A stretch of 64,000 nucleotides of DNA. It comes from Muricoccus nepalensis (GTDB taxonomy: Bacteria > Pseudomonadota > Alphaproteobacteria > Acetobacterales > Acetobacteraceae). Position numbers and translations under genes: made by a program. Positions 35,867-44,711 of this stretch are shown here, piece after piece. The notes below the pieces were generated by a model. That model was not told where the DNA came from. It saw nothing but the letters and a program-made list of their open reading frames with translations, and did not search any database. The stretch spans positions 141,066 through 205,065 of the forward strand of contig NZ_RCZP01000007.1 in NCBI RefSeq assembly GCF_006438825.1, read 5' to 3'. Numbering within the stretch: the first letter of the stretch is position 1; every line of letters begins with the position of its first letter.

Positions 35867-37009
35867 ATGATGACGAATGCCGACCTGTCCGACACGCATC
35901 GGGCGTTGCGCGACGCGGTGCGCCGCTTCGCCGAGTCCAGAATAACCCCCCTGGCCGCCGCGCTCGACGAGGAGGAGCATTACCCTTCCGAGCTGTACGC
36001 TGAACTCGCCGCGCTCGGGTTTCTCGGGATCACGGTCCCGGAAGCCCTGGGCGGTGCCGGTGCCGACGTGCTGGCCTACGCGCTGGTCATGGAGGAGATG
36101 TCGCGCGGCTACGCCTCCGTCGCCGACCAGGTGGGGCTTGTGGAACTGCTGGGCACCCTGCTCACGCAGCACGGCACCCCCGCGCAGCAGGAGACCTACC
36201 TCCGGCCCCTGCTCCGGGCCGAACGGCGCTGCGCCTATGCCCTCACCGAGGCCGAGGCCGGCTCCGACCTCGCGGGGTTGAGGACCACGGCGCGGCGGGA
36301 CGGGAACGGGTGGGTTCTGGACGGGGCCAAGCTGTGGATCCACAACGCGCCCGTGGCGGATTTCGCGGCCGTGCTCGCGCGCACCGACCCCGACGCGGGC
36401 CACCGCGGCATGTCGATCCTGCTGGTGGACCTCGACCGCCCCGGCGTCACGCGGGACCGCAAGGAGCACAAGATGGGCCAGCGCGCGTCGCCGGTGGGCG
36501 GCCTGCGCTTCGATGGCGTCCGGCTGCCGGCGGAGGCGCTCCTGGGATCGGAAGGCCGCGGCTTCCACCTGATGATGTCGGTGCTGGACAAGGGACGGAT
36601 CGGCATCGCGGCGCTCGCGGTCGGCATCCTGGCCGCGGCGTTGGAGGACAGCATCGCCTACGCCAAGCAGCGGCGGCAATTCGGCCAGCCCATCGCCGAT
36701 TTCCAGGCCGTGCAATGGATGATCGCCGACATGGCGAAGGACGCCCATGCCGCGCGGCTGATGGTGCATCACGCCGCCCGCATCCTGGACGCCGGCGGCC
36801 GCGCGACGCTGGAGGCGAGCATGGCGAAGTGCTTCGCCTCCGATGCCGCGGTGGTGCGCACGGCGGACGCGGTCCAGATCCACGGCGGCAGCGGCTACAT
36901 CCGCGGCGTGCGGGTGGAGCGGCTGTTCCGCGACGCCAAGATCACGCAGATCTACGAGGGGACGAACCAGGTGCAGCGAATGATCATGGCGCGGGCGCTG
37001 CTCGCATGA
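35867..37009 (+). CDS. Acyl-CoA dehydrogenase
   Basis: 380 aa from ATG 35867 (GGGGGTGAGC upstream); ATG 35828 is an alternative. YALTEAEAGSDLAGL is the FAD/substrate loop, KLWIHNAPVADF the middle beta-domain, RRQFGQPIADFQAVQWMIAD the C-terminal helix bundle, and IYEGTNQVQRMIMAR carries the catalytic Glu region and FAD contacts. It oxidises an acyl-CoA to the enoyl-CoA. It is first of three overlapping genes with an SDR and a MaoC hydratase, a small beta-oxidation-type cassette. Confidence 0.94.
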   Translation: MMTNADLSDTHRALRDAVRRFAESRITPLAAALDEEEHYPSELYAELAALGFLGITVPEALGGAGADVLAYALVMEEMSRGYASVADQVGLVELLGTLLTQHGTPAQQETYLRPLLRAERRCAYALTEAEAGSDLAGLRTTARRDGNGWVLDGAKLWIHNAPVADFAAVLARTDPDAGHRGMSILLVDLDRPGVTRDRKEHKMGQRASPVGGLRFDGVRLPAEALLGSEGRGFHLMMSVLDKGRIGIAALAVGILAAALEDSIAYAKQRRQFGQPIADFQAVQWMIADMAKDAHAARLMVHHAARILDAGGRATLEASMAKCFASDAAVVRTADAVQIHGGSGYIRGVRVERLFRDAKITQIYEGTNQVQRMIMARALLA

Positions 37010-37776
37010 GCGCGCGCCCCGCGGCTCTCGTCACCGGCGCGCGGCGCGGCATCGGGCGCGCGACCTGCGCGGCCCTCGCGGCGAAGGGCTTCGACGTGGT
37101 GGGCACCGATGTTTCGGAGGAAGGCGCGAACGAAACGGCGGCGGCGGTGGAGGCCGCCGGTGGGCGCTTCGTCTTCCACCAGGCCGACGTCGCGCTGCTG
37201 GACGGTCATCCGGCGCTGGTCGAGGCCGCCTGGGGCGCCTTCGGCGCGCTGGAGTGCCTGGTGAACAACGCCGGCGTGGGCGCGATGCAGCGCGGCGACC
37301 TGCTGGAGGTGACGCCGGAATCCTGGGACCGGGCCTTCGGCGTGAACGCGCGCGCCGGCTTCTTCCTGTCCCAGGCGGTGGCGCGGCGGATGCTGTCCGG
37401 CGGGGCGCCGCCGCGCGGGGCGCGCAGCATCGTCTTCGTGTCCTCGGCCAACGCCACGCTGGCCTCGCCCGAGCGGGCCGAGTACGCGGCGTCCAAGGCG
37501 GCGGTCTCGATGGTAGCGCGCGTCTTCGCGCTGCGGCTCGCGGAGGAGGGCATCGCCGTGCACGAGATCCGTCCCGGCGTGATCCGCACCGACATGACCG
37601 CGCCCGTCGCCGCGGCCTACGAGGAGCGCATCGCGGCCGGCCTGTCGCCCATCCGCCGCTGGGGCGAGGCCGAGGATGTCGGCCGCACCATTGCCCTCCT
37701 GGCCGCCGGCGACCTGCCCTTCACCACGGGCGAGGCCTTCCACGTGGACGGCGGCCTGCATCTCGGGCGGCTGTGA
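37006..37776 (+). CDS. SDR-family oxidoreductase (3-oxoacyl reductase-like)
   Basis: 256 aa from ATG 37006, overlapping the dehydrogenase stop by ATGA. NAD(P)-binding TGARRGIGRATC is near residues 9-20, NNAGVG in the middle, and the active site is Ser in VSSANATLASPERAEYAASK with YAASK. The C-terminal FTTGEAFHVDGGLHLG is typical. Probably acts on a 3-hydroxy/3-oxoacyl intermediate of the cassette. Confidence 0.93.
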   Translation: MSARPAALVTGARRGIGRATCAALAAKGFDVVGTDVSEEGANETAAAVEAAGGRFVFHQADVALLDGHPALVEAAWGAFGALECLVNNAGVGAMQRGDLLEVTPESWDRAFGVNARAGFFLSQAVARRMLSGGAPPRGARSIVFVSSANATLASPERAEYAASKAAVSMVARVFALRLAEEGIAVHEIRPGVIRTDMTAPVAAAYEERIAAGLSPIRRWGEAEDVGRTIALLAAGDLPFTTGEAFHVDGGLHLGRL

Positions 37777-38225
37777 TGGCGGACGACCGCCTGCACTACG
37801 AGGAGATCGCGGAGGGGCTGAGCTGGGAGACCCCCGGCATCACGGTGACCGAATCCCACATCCTCGCCTTTGCGGGCCTGACCGGGGATTTCTACGACCT
37901 GCACGTGGACGACGACTACGCGCGCTCGCTCGGCTATCCCGGGAAGGTGGCGCAGGGGCTGCTGGGGCTGGCGCTGGCGGACGGGCTGAAGAACCGCTCC
38001 CCCGTGCGCCTGGCAGCGATCGTCTCGCTCGGCTGGCGCTGGAGCTTCACCGGACCTATCCTGCCGGGGGACCGGATCAGCGCCACCATCCGAGTGAACG
38101 CCCGACGTGAGACCAGGCGGCCGGAGCGCGGCATCGTCACCCTGGGCTTCGACCTGCGCAACCAGCGCGGCGAGACGGTGCAGCGGGGCGAGAACGACAT
38201 GATGGTGCACCGGCGCGCGGGCTGA
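37776..38225 (+). CDS. MaoC-family hot-dog dehydratase
   Basis: 149 aa; ATG 37776 overlaps the SDR stop by one base. FAGLTGDFYDLHVDDDYARS carries the Asp/His of (R)-specific enoyl-CoA hydratases, followed by VAQGLLGLALADGL and the second hot-dog strand region. It adds water to an enoyl-CoA, the step between the upstream dehydrogenase and the SDR. Convergent with the next gene, 10 bases away. Confidence 0.92.
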   Translation: MADDRLHYEEIAEGLSWETPGITVTESHILAFAGLTGDFYDLHVDDDYARSLGYPGKVAQGLLGLALADGLKNRSPVRLAAIVSLGWRWSFTGPILPGDRISATIRVNARRETRRPERGIVTLGFDLRNQRGETVQRGENDMMVHRRAG

Positions 38226-38235
38226 CGGCGGGGCG

Positions 38236-39039
38236 TCAGCCGTCCCAGCCCGCGATGCCCAGCCAGGCCGCAGCCAGCCGCGCCTGCCCCTCGTGCATGG
38301 ACCGCCCGGTGACGGTGGCGCAGCCGGCGGCGCGGGCGGCGGCGATCAGGGGCGTCACCTCGGGGTTGGGGATCACGTCGGCGACCACCTGCGGCGGGCG
38401 CAGGCGGGCGGCGTCGAAGGGAAGGGGGTCGCCTTCCCTCAGGCCCAGCGGGGTGGCGTTCACCACGATGTCCTGGCCGGCGGTGTCGGGCGCCCCCTCG
38501 GCCACGGCGAGGCCGGGATGGGCGTCGGTCAGCGCCCGGGCCAGCGCGGCGGCACGGCCGGGCGCCGCGTCGTGCAGCCGCAGCCGGGCCGCCCCCGCGC
38601 CCGCCAGGGCATGGGCGATGGCACGCCCGGCGGCGCCGCAGCCGACCTGCAGGATGGCGGCGCCGCGCACGGGATGGCCGGCGCGCTCCAGCCCGTCGCG
38701 AAAGCCCTCGCCGTCGAACATCTCGCCCTCCCAGCCCCCCTCGGGGCGGCGACGGACGGTGTTAACGGTGCCGGTGCGCCGGGCGACGGGGCCGAACGCG
38801 TCCAGCAGGGGAACCACCGCCTCCTTGTGCGGCATGGTGACCACCAGCCCGTCCAGGTTGCGCAGCCGGGTCAGCCCGGCCCAGGCGGCGGGCAGCTCCC
38901 CGGCCGGCACCTCAAAGGCGACGAAGACGGTGTCCCGGCCAAGCCGGGCGAAGGCCTCGTTGAACAGGGCGGGGGAGCGGAGCGGCGCCACGGGATCGCC
39001 GAGGATAGCCATCAGGCGGGTGCGGCCGGTGATCGTCAC
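38236..39039 (-). CDS. Shikimate dehydrogenase-like protein (AroE/YdiB family)
   Basis: 267 aa. Family marks: LMAILGDPVAPLRSPALFNE in place of the usual HSxSPxxHN, VVTMPHKEAVVPLLD with the catalytic Lys, GTVNTVRR, FDGEGFRDGLE with the catalytic Asp, and a Rossmann motif QVGCGAAGRAIAHAL. Loss of the His-Ser-Pro-His-Asn shikimate-binding pattern suggests a substrate other than shikimate, in keeping with its position among catabolic genes. Confidence 0.88.
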   Translation of the reverse strand: MTITGRTRLMAILGDPVAPLRSPALFNEAFARLGRDTVFVAFEVPAGELPAAWAGLTRLRNLDGLVVTMPHKEAVVPLLDAFGPVARRTGTVNTVRRRPEGGWEGEMFDGEGFRDGLERAGHPVRGAAILQVGCGAAGRAIAHALAGAGAARLRLHDAAPGRAAALARALTDAHPGLAVAEGAPDTAGQDIVVNATPLGLREGDPLPFDAARLRPPQVVADVIPNPEVTPLIAAARAAGCATVTGRSMHEGQARLAAAWLGIAGWDG

Positions 39040-39203
39040 GCGCGGCGCCCCGGGCCGCCCGGCACCGCCGCGGTCAGGCAGCGGGCGGGCAGGGCGGGGC
39101 GGGCGTTGTCGGCGCGCTCGCGATCCCGCTCCAGCACGCCCGGCCGTTCGCTGACCAAGGCGCGGCGCGGGGCGCGGCCGATGAGGGCCTCCCGGACGGG
39201 CAT
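39036..39203 (-). CDS. Possible small Arg-rich protein
   Basis: 55 aa from ATG 39203, directly behind GGAGGGAGGAGGGAG, one of the strongest ribosome-binding sites in the window. Its stop overlaps the start of the shikimate-dehydrogenase-like gene by ATGA. The sequence (starting MPVREALIGRAPRRALVSER) has no recognised family. It may be a leader for translational coupling. Confidence 0.4.
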   Translation of the reverse strand: MPVREALIGRAPRRALVSERPGVLERDRERADNARPALPARCLTAAVPGGPGRRA

Positions 39204-39335
39204 CTCCCTCCTCCCTCCTGGCGCAGCTTCCCGCTTCACAGGCGCAGCGGCGGCGACCTATCGTATCGGTCCGCGGGTGCTTCTCGCGGCCGCAACGATC
39301 CGGCGAAACTGTCGGACGCCCCAGGGGAATTGTCC

Positions 39336-40949
39336 ATGACCGTGATGTCCCTCTCCCGCCGCGACCTCGCGCGGCTGCTCGGTGCCTCGGCAGCCGCGCT
39401 TCCGCTCCTGCCCGGGGGACAGGCGCTGGCGCAGTCCCGGCGCGACACGCTCGTTCTCGGCATCGACATCAGCGACACCATCACCTTGGACCCGGTCCGC
39501 CAGGCCCAGTACACGCCGCCGATGACGCTGGCCGCCTGCTACGACACGCTGATGACGCTGGAGGCAGGCGACCTCGTGAACCCCAAGCCCTCGCTCGCCA
39601 CGAAGTGGGAGCGGCGGCCGGGCGGGGACGGGTGGCGCTTCACGCTGCGCCAGGGCGTCAAGTTCGTCTCGGGCGCGACGATGACGGCGGAGGACGTGAA
39701 GTTCACCTTCGAGCGGCTGATCAACATGAAGGACCAGACGCAGCAGTACATCAAGGCGGTGGACCGGGTGGAGGTGGTGGACGCCGACACCGTGGACTTC
39801 GTGCTGAACGCGCCCAACGCGCCCATCCTGTCCATCCTCTGCAACCCCGGTTGCGCCATCCTTGAGAAGGCGGTGCTGCTACAGCACGGCGGCGTGCAGG
39901 GCGTGGAGGCGAAGGACCAGGACAAGGCGACGGACTGGCTGAACGGAAACTCCGCGGGCACCGGCCCCTACCGGCTGTTGCGATGGGAGCGCAACGGACA
40001 GATCCAGTTGCAGCGCAACCCGAACCACTGGCGCGGCGCGCCCGCCTTCGAGCGCGTGGTGATCCGCCACCTCTCCGACAGCGCGGCGCAGCTCCTGGCC
40101 GTGCGGCGCGGCGACGTGCACGCCGCCTTCAACCTCATCCCCGAGCAGATCGCGACGCTGAAGGCCGAGCCGAACGTGCGCGTGGACCGGCTGCCGAGCC
40201 TCGACCACGTCTACATGGCCCTGACGCAGAACCCGGCTGCCAACCCCGCCCTGGTCAAGAAGGAGGTGCGGCACGCGATCGGCCACGCCATCGACTACGA
40301 CGGCATCCTGAACAACCTGCTCGGCGGCGCGGCGCTGCGGGCGGCGCACTTCCTGCCGATCGGCGTGAACGGCAGCACGGAGGCGGTGGCGCGCGAGATC
40401 GGCTTCCACCAGGACCTCGACAAGGCGAAGCAGCTCCTCCAGGCGGCCGGGCTGGCGGAGGGCTTCGAGATGGAGATCGCCTACGGCCAGGCGGCGGTCG
40501 CCGGCATCTCCTACCAGGTGCTCGGTCAGAAGCTGCAGTCGGATCTGGCGCGCGTGGGCATCCGCGTGCGGCTGAACCCGATGGACCAGGTGAACCTCCG
40601 CACCGTCTACACCCAGGGCCGCATGGCCGGGGGCGTGCTCACCTTCTGGAACCCGCCGGCCGTGTCCAACGACCTCTGGGCGAGCGCGGTGGTGGAGCGC
40701 GTGGCGCGCCGCGTCGGCTGGGACGTGCCGGCCGAGATGACGGCGCTGACCCGGCGCGCCGCCGAGGAGCAGGATCTCGCCAAGGCCGCCGACCTCTGGG
40801 TGGAGTGGCAGCGCAAGGCCGTCGACCAGGCAAACCACTTCATCCTGTTCCAGCCGATCTACCAGATCGCGGTGCGCAACACGGTGAAGGACTTCCCGCT
40901 CACCGCCGCCGGCTGGCAGCTCGACACGGGGAAGGTGACGCTGGCCTGA
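39336..40949 (+). CDS. ABC transporter substrate-binding protein, dipeptide/oligopeptide (DppA) family
   Basis: 537 aa from ATG 39336 (GGGGAA upstream). Tat-like signal SLSRRDLARLLGASAAALPL, cleaved near residue 32. Mature start DTLVLGIDISDTITLDPVRQ, then RFTLRQGVKFVSGATMTAED, and a C-terminal FILFQPIYQIAVRNTVKD region. It is the probable binding subunit of the permease/ATPase set at 42.8-46.8 kb, separated from it by two minus-strand genes. Confidence 0.92.
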   Translation: MTVMSLSRRDLARLLGASAAALPLLPGGQALAQSRRDTLVLGIDISDTITLDPVRQAQYTPPMTLAACYDTLMTLEAGDLVNPKPSLATKWERRPGGDGWRFTLRQGVKFVSGATMTAEDVKFTFERLINMKDQTQQYIKAVDRVEVVDADTVDFVLNAPNAPILSILCNPGCAILEKAVLLQHGGVQGVEAKDQDKATDWLNGNSAGTGPYRLLRWERNGQIQLQRNPNHWRGAPAFERVVIRHLSDSAAQLLAVRRGDVHAAFNLIPEQIATLKAEPNVRVDRLPSLDHVYMALTQNPAANPALVKKEVRHAIGHAIDYDGILNNLLGGAALRAAHFLPIGVNGSTEAVAREIGFHQDLDKAKQLLQAAGLAEGFEMEIAYGQAAVAGISYQVLGQKLQSDLARVGIRVRLNPMDQVNLRTVYTQGRMAGGVLTFWNPPAVSNDLWASAVVERVARRVGWDVPAEMTALTRRAAEEQDLAKAADLWVEWQRKAVDQANHFILFQPIYQIAVRNTVKDFPLTAAGWQLDTGKVTLA

Positions 40950-40952
40950 GGC

Positions 40953-40997
40953 GGCGCGCGGGGAGGGGACGCCTCGTCGGATGCCTCCCCGGGCGCC
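40953..40997. terminator. Bidirectional terminator-like hairpin
   Basis: GGCGC and GGGGAGG (40953-40966) can pair with CCTCCCC and GCGCC (40984-40997), a 12-bp stem with two internal mismatched bases and a 17-base loop. It fills the gap between the convergent DppA-like and hydroxyacid dehydrogenase genes, and the right arm touches the latter's stop codon. Confidence 0.5.
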
Positions 40998-41983
40998 TAG
41001 CGGCGTAGCCGGTCCAGCCGGTGCGCGGCCTCCGCGTTCACCGCGCCCTCCGGCACCCGCCCCGCCGCGAGCGCCGCCACCTGCCGCACCGTGTCCATCG
41101 CCTGGTGCTCCGCCGCCTCCGGCGTCAGCCCGGCCAGGTGCGGCGTCGCGATCACGTCGGGGCGCGAGGCGAGGCGGGGGGAAGGCATCTGGTCCGGCGC
41201 GCGGCCGACATCCATCGCCGCGCCGGCCAGGTGGCCGGAGTCCAGCGCGCCCTCCAGCGCCGCCTCGTCCACCAGCTCCCCACGGGACAGGTTGATGAAG
41301 AAGGCGCCGCGGCGCATGGCCGCGAAGGCCCGCGCGTCCATCAGGTTCGCGGTCTCCGGCGACGCGATCGCCAGGCAGACGACGAAGTCGGCCGCCAGCG
41401 CCTCGCCGAAGCCCACGGCCTCCACCCCCGGGTCCTCGGGCGGCGCGTAGGGGTCGTAGGCCAGGACACGCATGCCGAGCGCGCGCGCGGTCACGGCCAT
41501 GCGGCGGGCGATGCGACCGTAGCCGACCAGCCCCAGCGTGGAGGCGGAAAGCTGCACGCCGGTGCTGGGAGGGGGGATCTCGCCGCGATGATAGGCGCTG
41601 GCGGCGCGGGTGACGCCGCGCGCGAGGTCCACCATCATGCCGATGCCCAGCTCCGCCACGGAATCGGTGAAGCCCGGCGTCGCGCGGGTGACGAGGATGC
41701 CCCCGGCCGAGGCGGCGGGCACGTCGATCGTGCTGATGTCCACCGCGCAGCGCAGGAAGGCCACGAGCTCCGGCGAGGCGGCGAAGGTCGCGGCCGTCCC
41801 CGGGCTGCCGCGATAGGCGATGATGGCCTGGCAACCGGCGGCGGCCCTCGCCAGCTCCTCGTCCCGCAGCTCGCGGTCCGTGGTGTTGCGGACGACCTCC
41901 GCGTGCTCCCGCAGCGCGGCCAGCGCGCGATCCCCGAAATAGCCGGGGAAGGTCTCGGTGGAGTGGGACAGGAAGACCTTCAT
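40997..41983 (-). CDS. D-2-hydroxyacid dehydrogenase family protein
   Basis: 328 aa. The NAD-binding motif is LGLVGYGRIARRMAVTARAL, Arg in INLSRGELVDEAALEGAL, and the catalytic His in VIATPHLAGLTPEA. The length and order fit the D-isomer-specific 2-hydroxyacid dehydrogenases (phosphoglycerate/glyoxylate reductase type). Its start overlaps the enoyl-CoA hydratase stop by ATGA, so it is the second gene of a two-gene operon. Reduces a 2-keto acid or oxidises a hydroxy acid; substrate unknown. Confidence 0.92.
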   Translation of the reverse strand: MKVFLSHSTETFPGYFGDRALAALREHAEVVRNTTDRELRDEELARAAAGCQAIIAYRGSPGTAATFAASPELVAFLRCAVDISTIDVPAASAGGILVTRATPGFTDSVAELGIGMMVDLARGVTRAASAYHRGEIPPPSTGVQLSASTLGLVGYGRIARRMAVTARALGMRVLAYDPYAPPEDPGVEAVGFGEALAADFVVCLAIASPETANLMDARAFAAMRRGAFFINLSRGELVDEAALEGALDSGHLAGAAMDVGRAPDQMPSPRLASRPDVIATPHLAGLTPEAAEHQAMDTVRQVAALAAGRVPEGAVNAEAAHRLDRLRR

Positions 41984-42747
41984 CGGGCGAACTCCGCGGG
42001 GCGTTTCTCGTTGAAGGCGCGGATGCCTTCCAGGTGGTCCCCGGCGGAGAAGCAGAGCACGTTCATCTCGTTCTCATAAGCCAGGCCGGCGGAAAGGGGC
42101 GCCTCCAGCGCCATCCGCATCGCCGCCTTCACCGACTGCACCGCCACCGGCGAGAGGGCGGCGAGCTTGCGCGCGACCTCCCGCGCCCGGTCCAGCAGCG
42201 CGGCCTGCGGGACCACCTCCTCCACGAGGCCCAGCCGAAGCGCCTCGGCCGCGTCGACCGGCTCCCCCAGCATCAGCAGGCGTGCCGCCCGGCCCTGGCC
42301 GATCAGGCGCGGCAGGAGCTGCGAGGCGCCGCCGCCGCCCACCCAGCCGCGCTGCACCTCCGGGAAGCCGAGCCGCGTGGTCTCGGAGGCGACGCGCAGG
42401 TCGGCGGAGAGCGCCGCCTCCGCGCCGCCGCCCAGGGTCCAGCCCTGCAGCGCCGCCACCACGGGCTTGCGGATGCCGCGGAGGGCCGTCGCGTACTCCA
42501 CCCGGTTGCGGAAGTGCCAGGCCGTGGGATAGGCGGCCAGCGCGTTCAGGTCGCTGCCGGCCGAGAAGGCGCGCTCCCCCTCGCCCCGGACCAGCACGGC
42601 CCGGACGGCGTCCTCCGCGTCCAGGGCGCGGGCGTGGTCCAGCAGGCGCCGGGCCATCGCGGGGGTCACCGCGTTGTGCTTGGCGGGGCGGTCCAGCACC
42701 AGCTCGGCCACCCCGTCCCCGATCGTCACGCGCACGTCGCCGTCCAT
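41980..42747 (-). CDS. Enoyl-CoA hydratase/isomerase (crotonase family)
   Basis: 255 aa from ATG 42747 with AGGAGGAATC upstream. Oxyanion-hole regions are AFSAGSDLNAL and LQGWTLGGGAEAALSADLRV, followed by FPEVQRGWVGGGGASQLLPR. The C-terminal crotonase helices (LCFSAGDHLEGIRAFNEKR) are present. Acts on a CoA ester; paired with the hydroxyacid dehydrogenase. Divergent from the dipeptide-type permease genes. Confidence 0.92.
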   Translation of the reverse strand: MDGDVRVTIGDGVAELVLDRPAKHNAVTPAMARRLLDHARALDAEDAVRAVLVRGEGERAFSAGSDLNALAAYPTAWHFRNRVEYATALRGIRKPVVAALQGWTLGGGAEAALSADLRVASETTRLGFPEVQRGWVGGGGASQLLPRLIGQGRAARLLMLGEPVDAAEALRLGLVEEVVPQAALLDRAREVARKLAALSPVAVQSVKAAMRMALEAPLSAGLAYENEMNVLCFSAGDHLEGIRAFNEKRPAEFAR

Positions 42748-42819
42748 GGCGATTCCTCCTGTCTTGATCGCATCTGTCCAGCAGGCGCAGACTGAGCGCA
42801 ACAAGGAGGATCTGTCCGC

Positions 42820-43830
42820 GTGCCGCGATACATCGCGACGCGACTGCTCGCCGCGGCCGCGATGGCCCTGCTGGCGAGCCTCGTCGTGTTCCTGATCTCC
42901 GCGCTGGTTCCCGGCGATCCGGTCCTGGCGCAGCTCGGCGACATCCTCGCGAGCAACCCCGCGACGGTGGCCGAGTGGCGGGCCAAGTGGGGCCTCGACC
43001 TGCCCTTGTGGGAACGCTACGGCATCTTCCTGAACGGCCTCGCCCACGGCGACCTCGGCATCTCCATCGCCACGCGGCGGCCGGTGCTGGAGGACATCGC
43101 CCAGTACGCGCCGGCCACGGTGGAGCTGGCGACGGTCTCCTTCCTGCTCACGCTCGTCATCGGTATCCCGCTGGGCATCGCGGCGGCGGTGTGGCGGGAC
43201 AGCTGGGTGGACTCGCTCGCCCGCGCGGTGTCGCTGCTGGGCGTCTCGGCGCCCACCTTCTGGCTCGCCTTCATCATGCTGGCCATCTTCTACGGCGGCC
43301 TGGAATGGGCGCCCGGGCCCGGCCGGATGGACCCCATCGCCTTCCCACCCGAAGGACCCACGGGCCTCTTCCTGGTGGACACGCTGCTCGCGCGCGACTG
43401 GGAAAGCTTCTGGGACTGCGCGGCCCATCTCGTCCTGCCCTCCATCGTCCTGGCCGCCGCGACCATCGGGCTGATCACCCGCACCACGCGCGCCGCGATG
43501 CTGGATAGCCTGGGGCAGGACTACGTGCGGGTGTCGCGCGCGAAGGGGCTGAAGGAGCGGGCCATCGTGCTGCGTCATGCCCTGCCCAACGCACTGGTGC
43601 CCGTGGTGACGCTGGGCGGGCTTGCCTTCGCCAACCTGCTGGCCGGCGCGGTGATGACGGAGACGGTCTTCGCCTGGCCCGGTCTCGGCCGCTACACCTT
43701 CCGCTCCGCCGCGGCACTCGATTTCCCGGCGATCATGGGCATCACCCTGGTCGTCTCCGCGACCTACCTGCTGGTGAACCTGCTGGTGGACCTCTCCTAC
43801 GCGGCGCTGGACCCGAGGGTGCGGCGTTGA
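42820..43830 (+). CDS. DppB-like ABC transporter permease
   Basis: 336 aa from GTG 42820 with AAGGAGG upstream. N-terminal segment RLLAAAAMALLASLVVFLIS, then about five further membrane segments. LDSLGQDYVRVSRAKGLKER is the EAA loop and the C-terminus is LSYAALDPRVRR, both typical of the B component of dipeptide/nickel transporters. Overlaps the next permease by four bases. Confidence 0.93.
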   Translation: MPRYIATRLLAAAAMALLASLVVFLISALVPGDPVLAQLGDILASNPATVAEWRAKWGLDLPLWERYGIFLNGLAHGDLGISIATRRPVLEDIAQYAPATVELATVSFLLTLVIGIPLGIAAAVWRDSWVDSLARAVSLLGVSAPTFWLAFIMLAIFYGGLEWAPGPGRMDPIAFPPEGPTGLFLVDTLLARDWESFWDCAAHLVLPSIVLAAATIGLITRTTRAAMLDSLGQDYVRVSRAKGLKERAIVLRHALPNALVPVVTLGGLAFANLLAGAVMTETVFAWPGLGRYTFRSAAALDFPAIMGITLVVSATYLLVNLLVDLSYAALDPRVRR

Positions 43831-44711
43831 GCGCGAGCACCGTCCCCCCTCTTGCCCTGCCGCCTGCCATGCCCGTGCCGCGCGCGCGCTGGCGGCGCCG
43901 GCTGCGCCGCTACGGGCCGGCCTGGCTGGGCGGTGGCATCGTGCTGCTCTGGGTGCTCGTCGCGCTGCTGGCACCCTGGATATCTCCCTATCCGCCGGAC
44001 GCGCAGGACGTGGTGAACCGCCTGCAGCCCCCAAGTGCGGCGCACTGGCTGGGCACGGACGTGCTGGGACGGGACGTGTTCTCGCGCCTGCTGCACGGCG
44101 CGCGGCTGTCGCTGCTGGCGGGCTTCACCGTCGTGCTGGTGGGCGCCGCCATCGGCACCACGGTCGGGATTGTCGCGGCCTGGGCGCGCGGCTTCTGGGA
44201 CGAGGCGCTGATGCGCCTGACCGACCTCGTGCTCTGCTTCCCGCCGATCATCCTCGCCCTGGCCATCGCGGCGGCGCTGGGCATCGGCACGCAGAACACC
44301 ATCCTCGCGATGCTCGTGGTGTGGTGGCCCAAGTTCGCGCGCCTGGGCCGGGCACTGGCCCTGGTGCAGCGCGGGCAGGAATACGTGGAGGCCGCGACGG
44401 TGCTGGGGCTGAAGCCCCGCCGCATCCTCGCCCGCCACATCCTGCCGAACACGCTCGGGCCGCTGGCGGTGCTGGTGACGCTCGACCTCGGCAACGCCAT
44501 CCTCACCTTCGCCGGCCTGTCCTTCCTCGGCCTCGGCGTCGTGCCGCCCACGCCGGAATGGGGATCCATGGTTGCGGAGGGGCGCGAGCTGGTGGAGCAG
44601 TGGTGGATCGCGGCCTTCCCCGGCTTCGCCATCCTCACGGTCGTCGTCGGGTTCAACTTCTGCGGCGACGGGCTGCGCGACTGGCTCGACCCAAGGGCGA
44701 GGTCCCGCTGA
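43827..44711 (+). CDS. DppC-like ABC transporter permease
   Basis: 294 aa from TTG 43827, overlapping the DppB-like stop. A basic N-terminus RARWRRRLRRYGPAWLGG precedes the first membrane segment. LGTDVLGRDVFSRLLHGARL is a hallmark of DppC permeases; EAATVLGLKPRRILARHILP is the EAA loop. Stop and next start share one base (TGATG). Confidence 0.93.
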   Translation: MSASTVPPLALPPAMPVPRARWRRRLRRYGPAWLGGGIVLLWVLVALLAPWISPYPPDAQDVVNRLQPPSAAHWLGTDVLGRDVFSRLLHGARLSLLAGFTVVLVGAAIGTTVGIVAAWARGFWDEALMRLTDLVLCFPPIILALAIAAALGIGTQNTILAMLVVWWPKFARLGRALALVQRGQEYVEAATVLGLKPRRILARHILPNTLGPLAVLVTLDLGNAILTFAGLSFLGLGVVPPTPEWGSMVAEGRELVEQWWIAAFPGFAILTVVVGFNFCGDGLRDWLDPRARSR

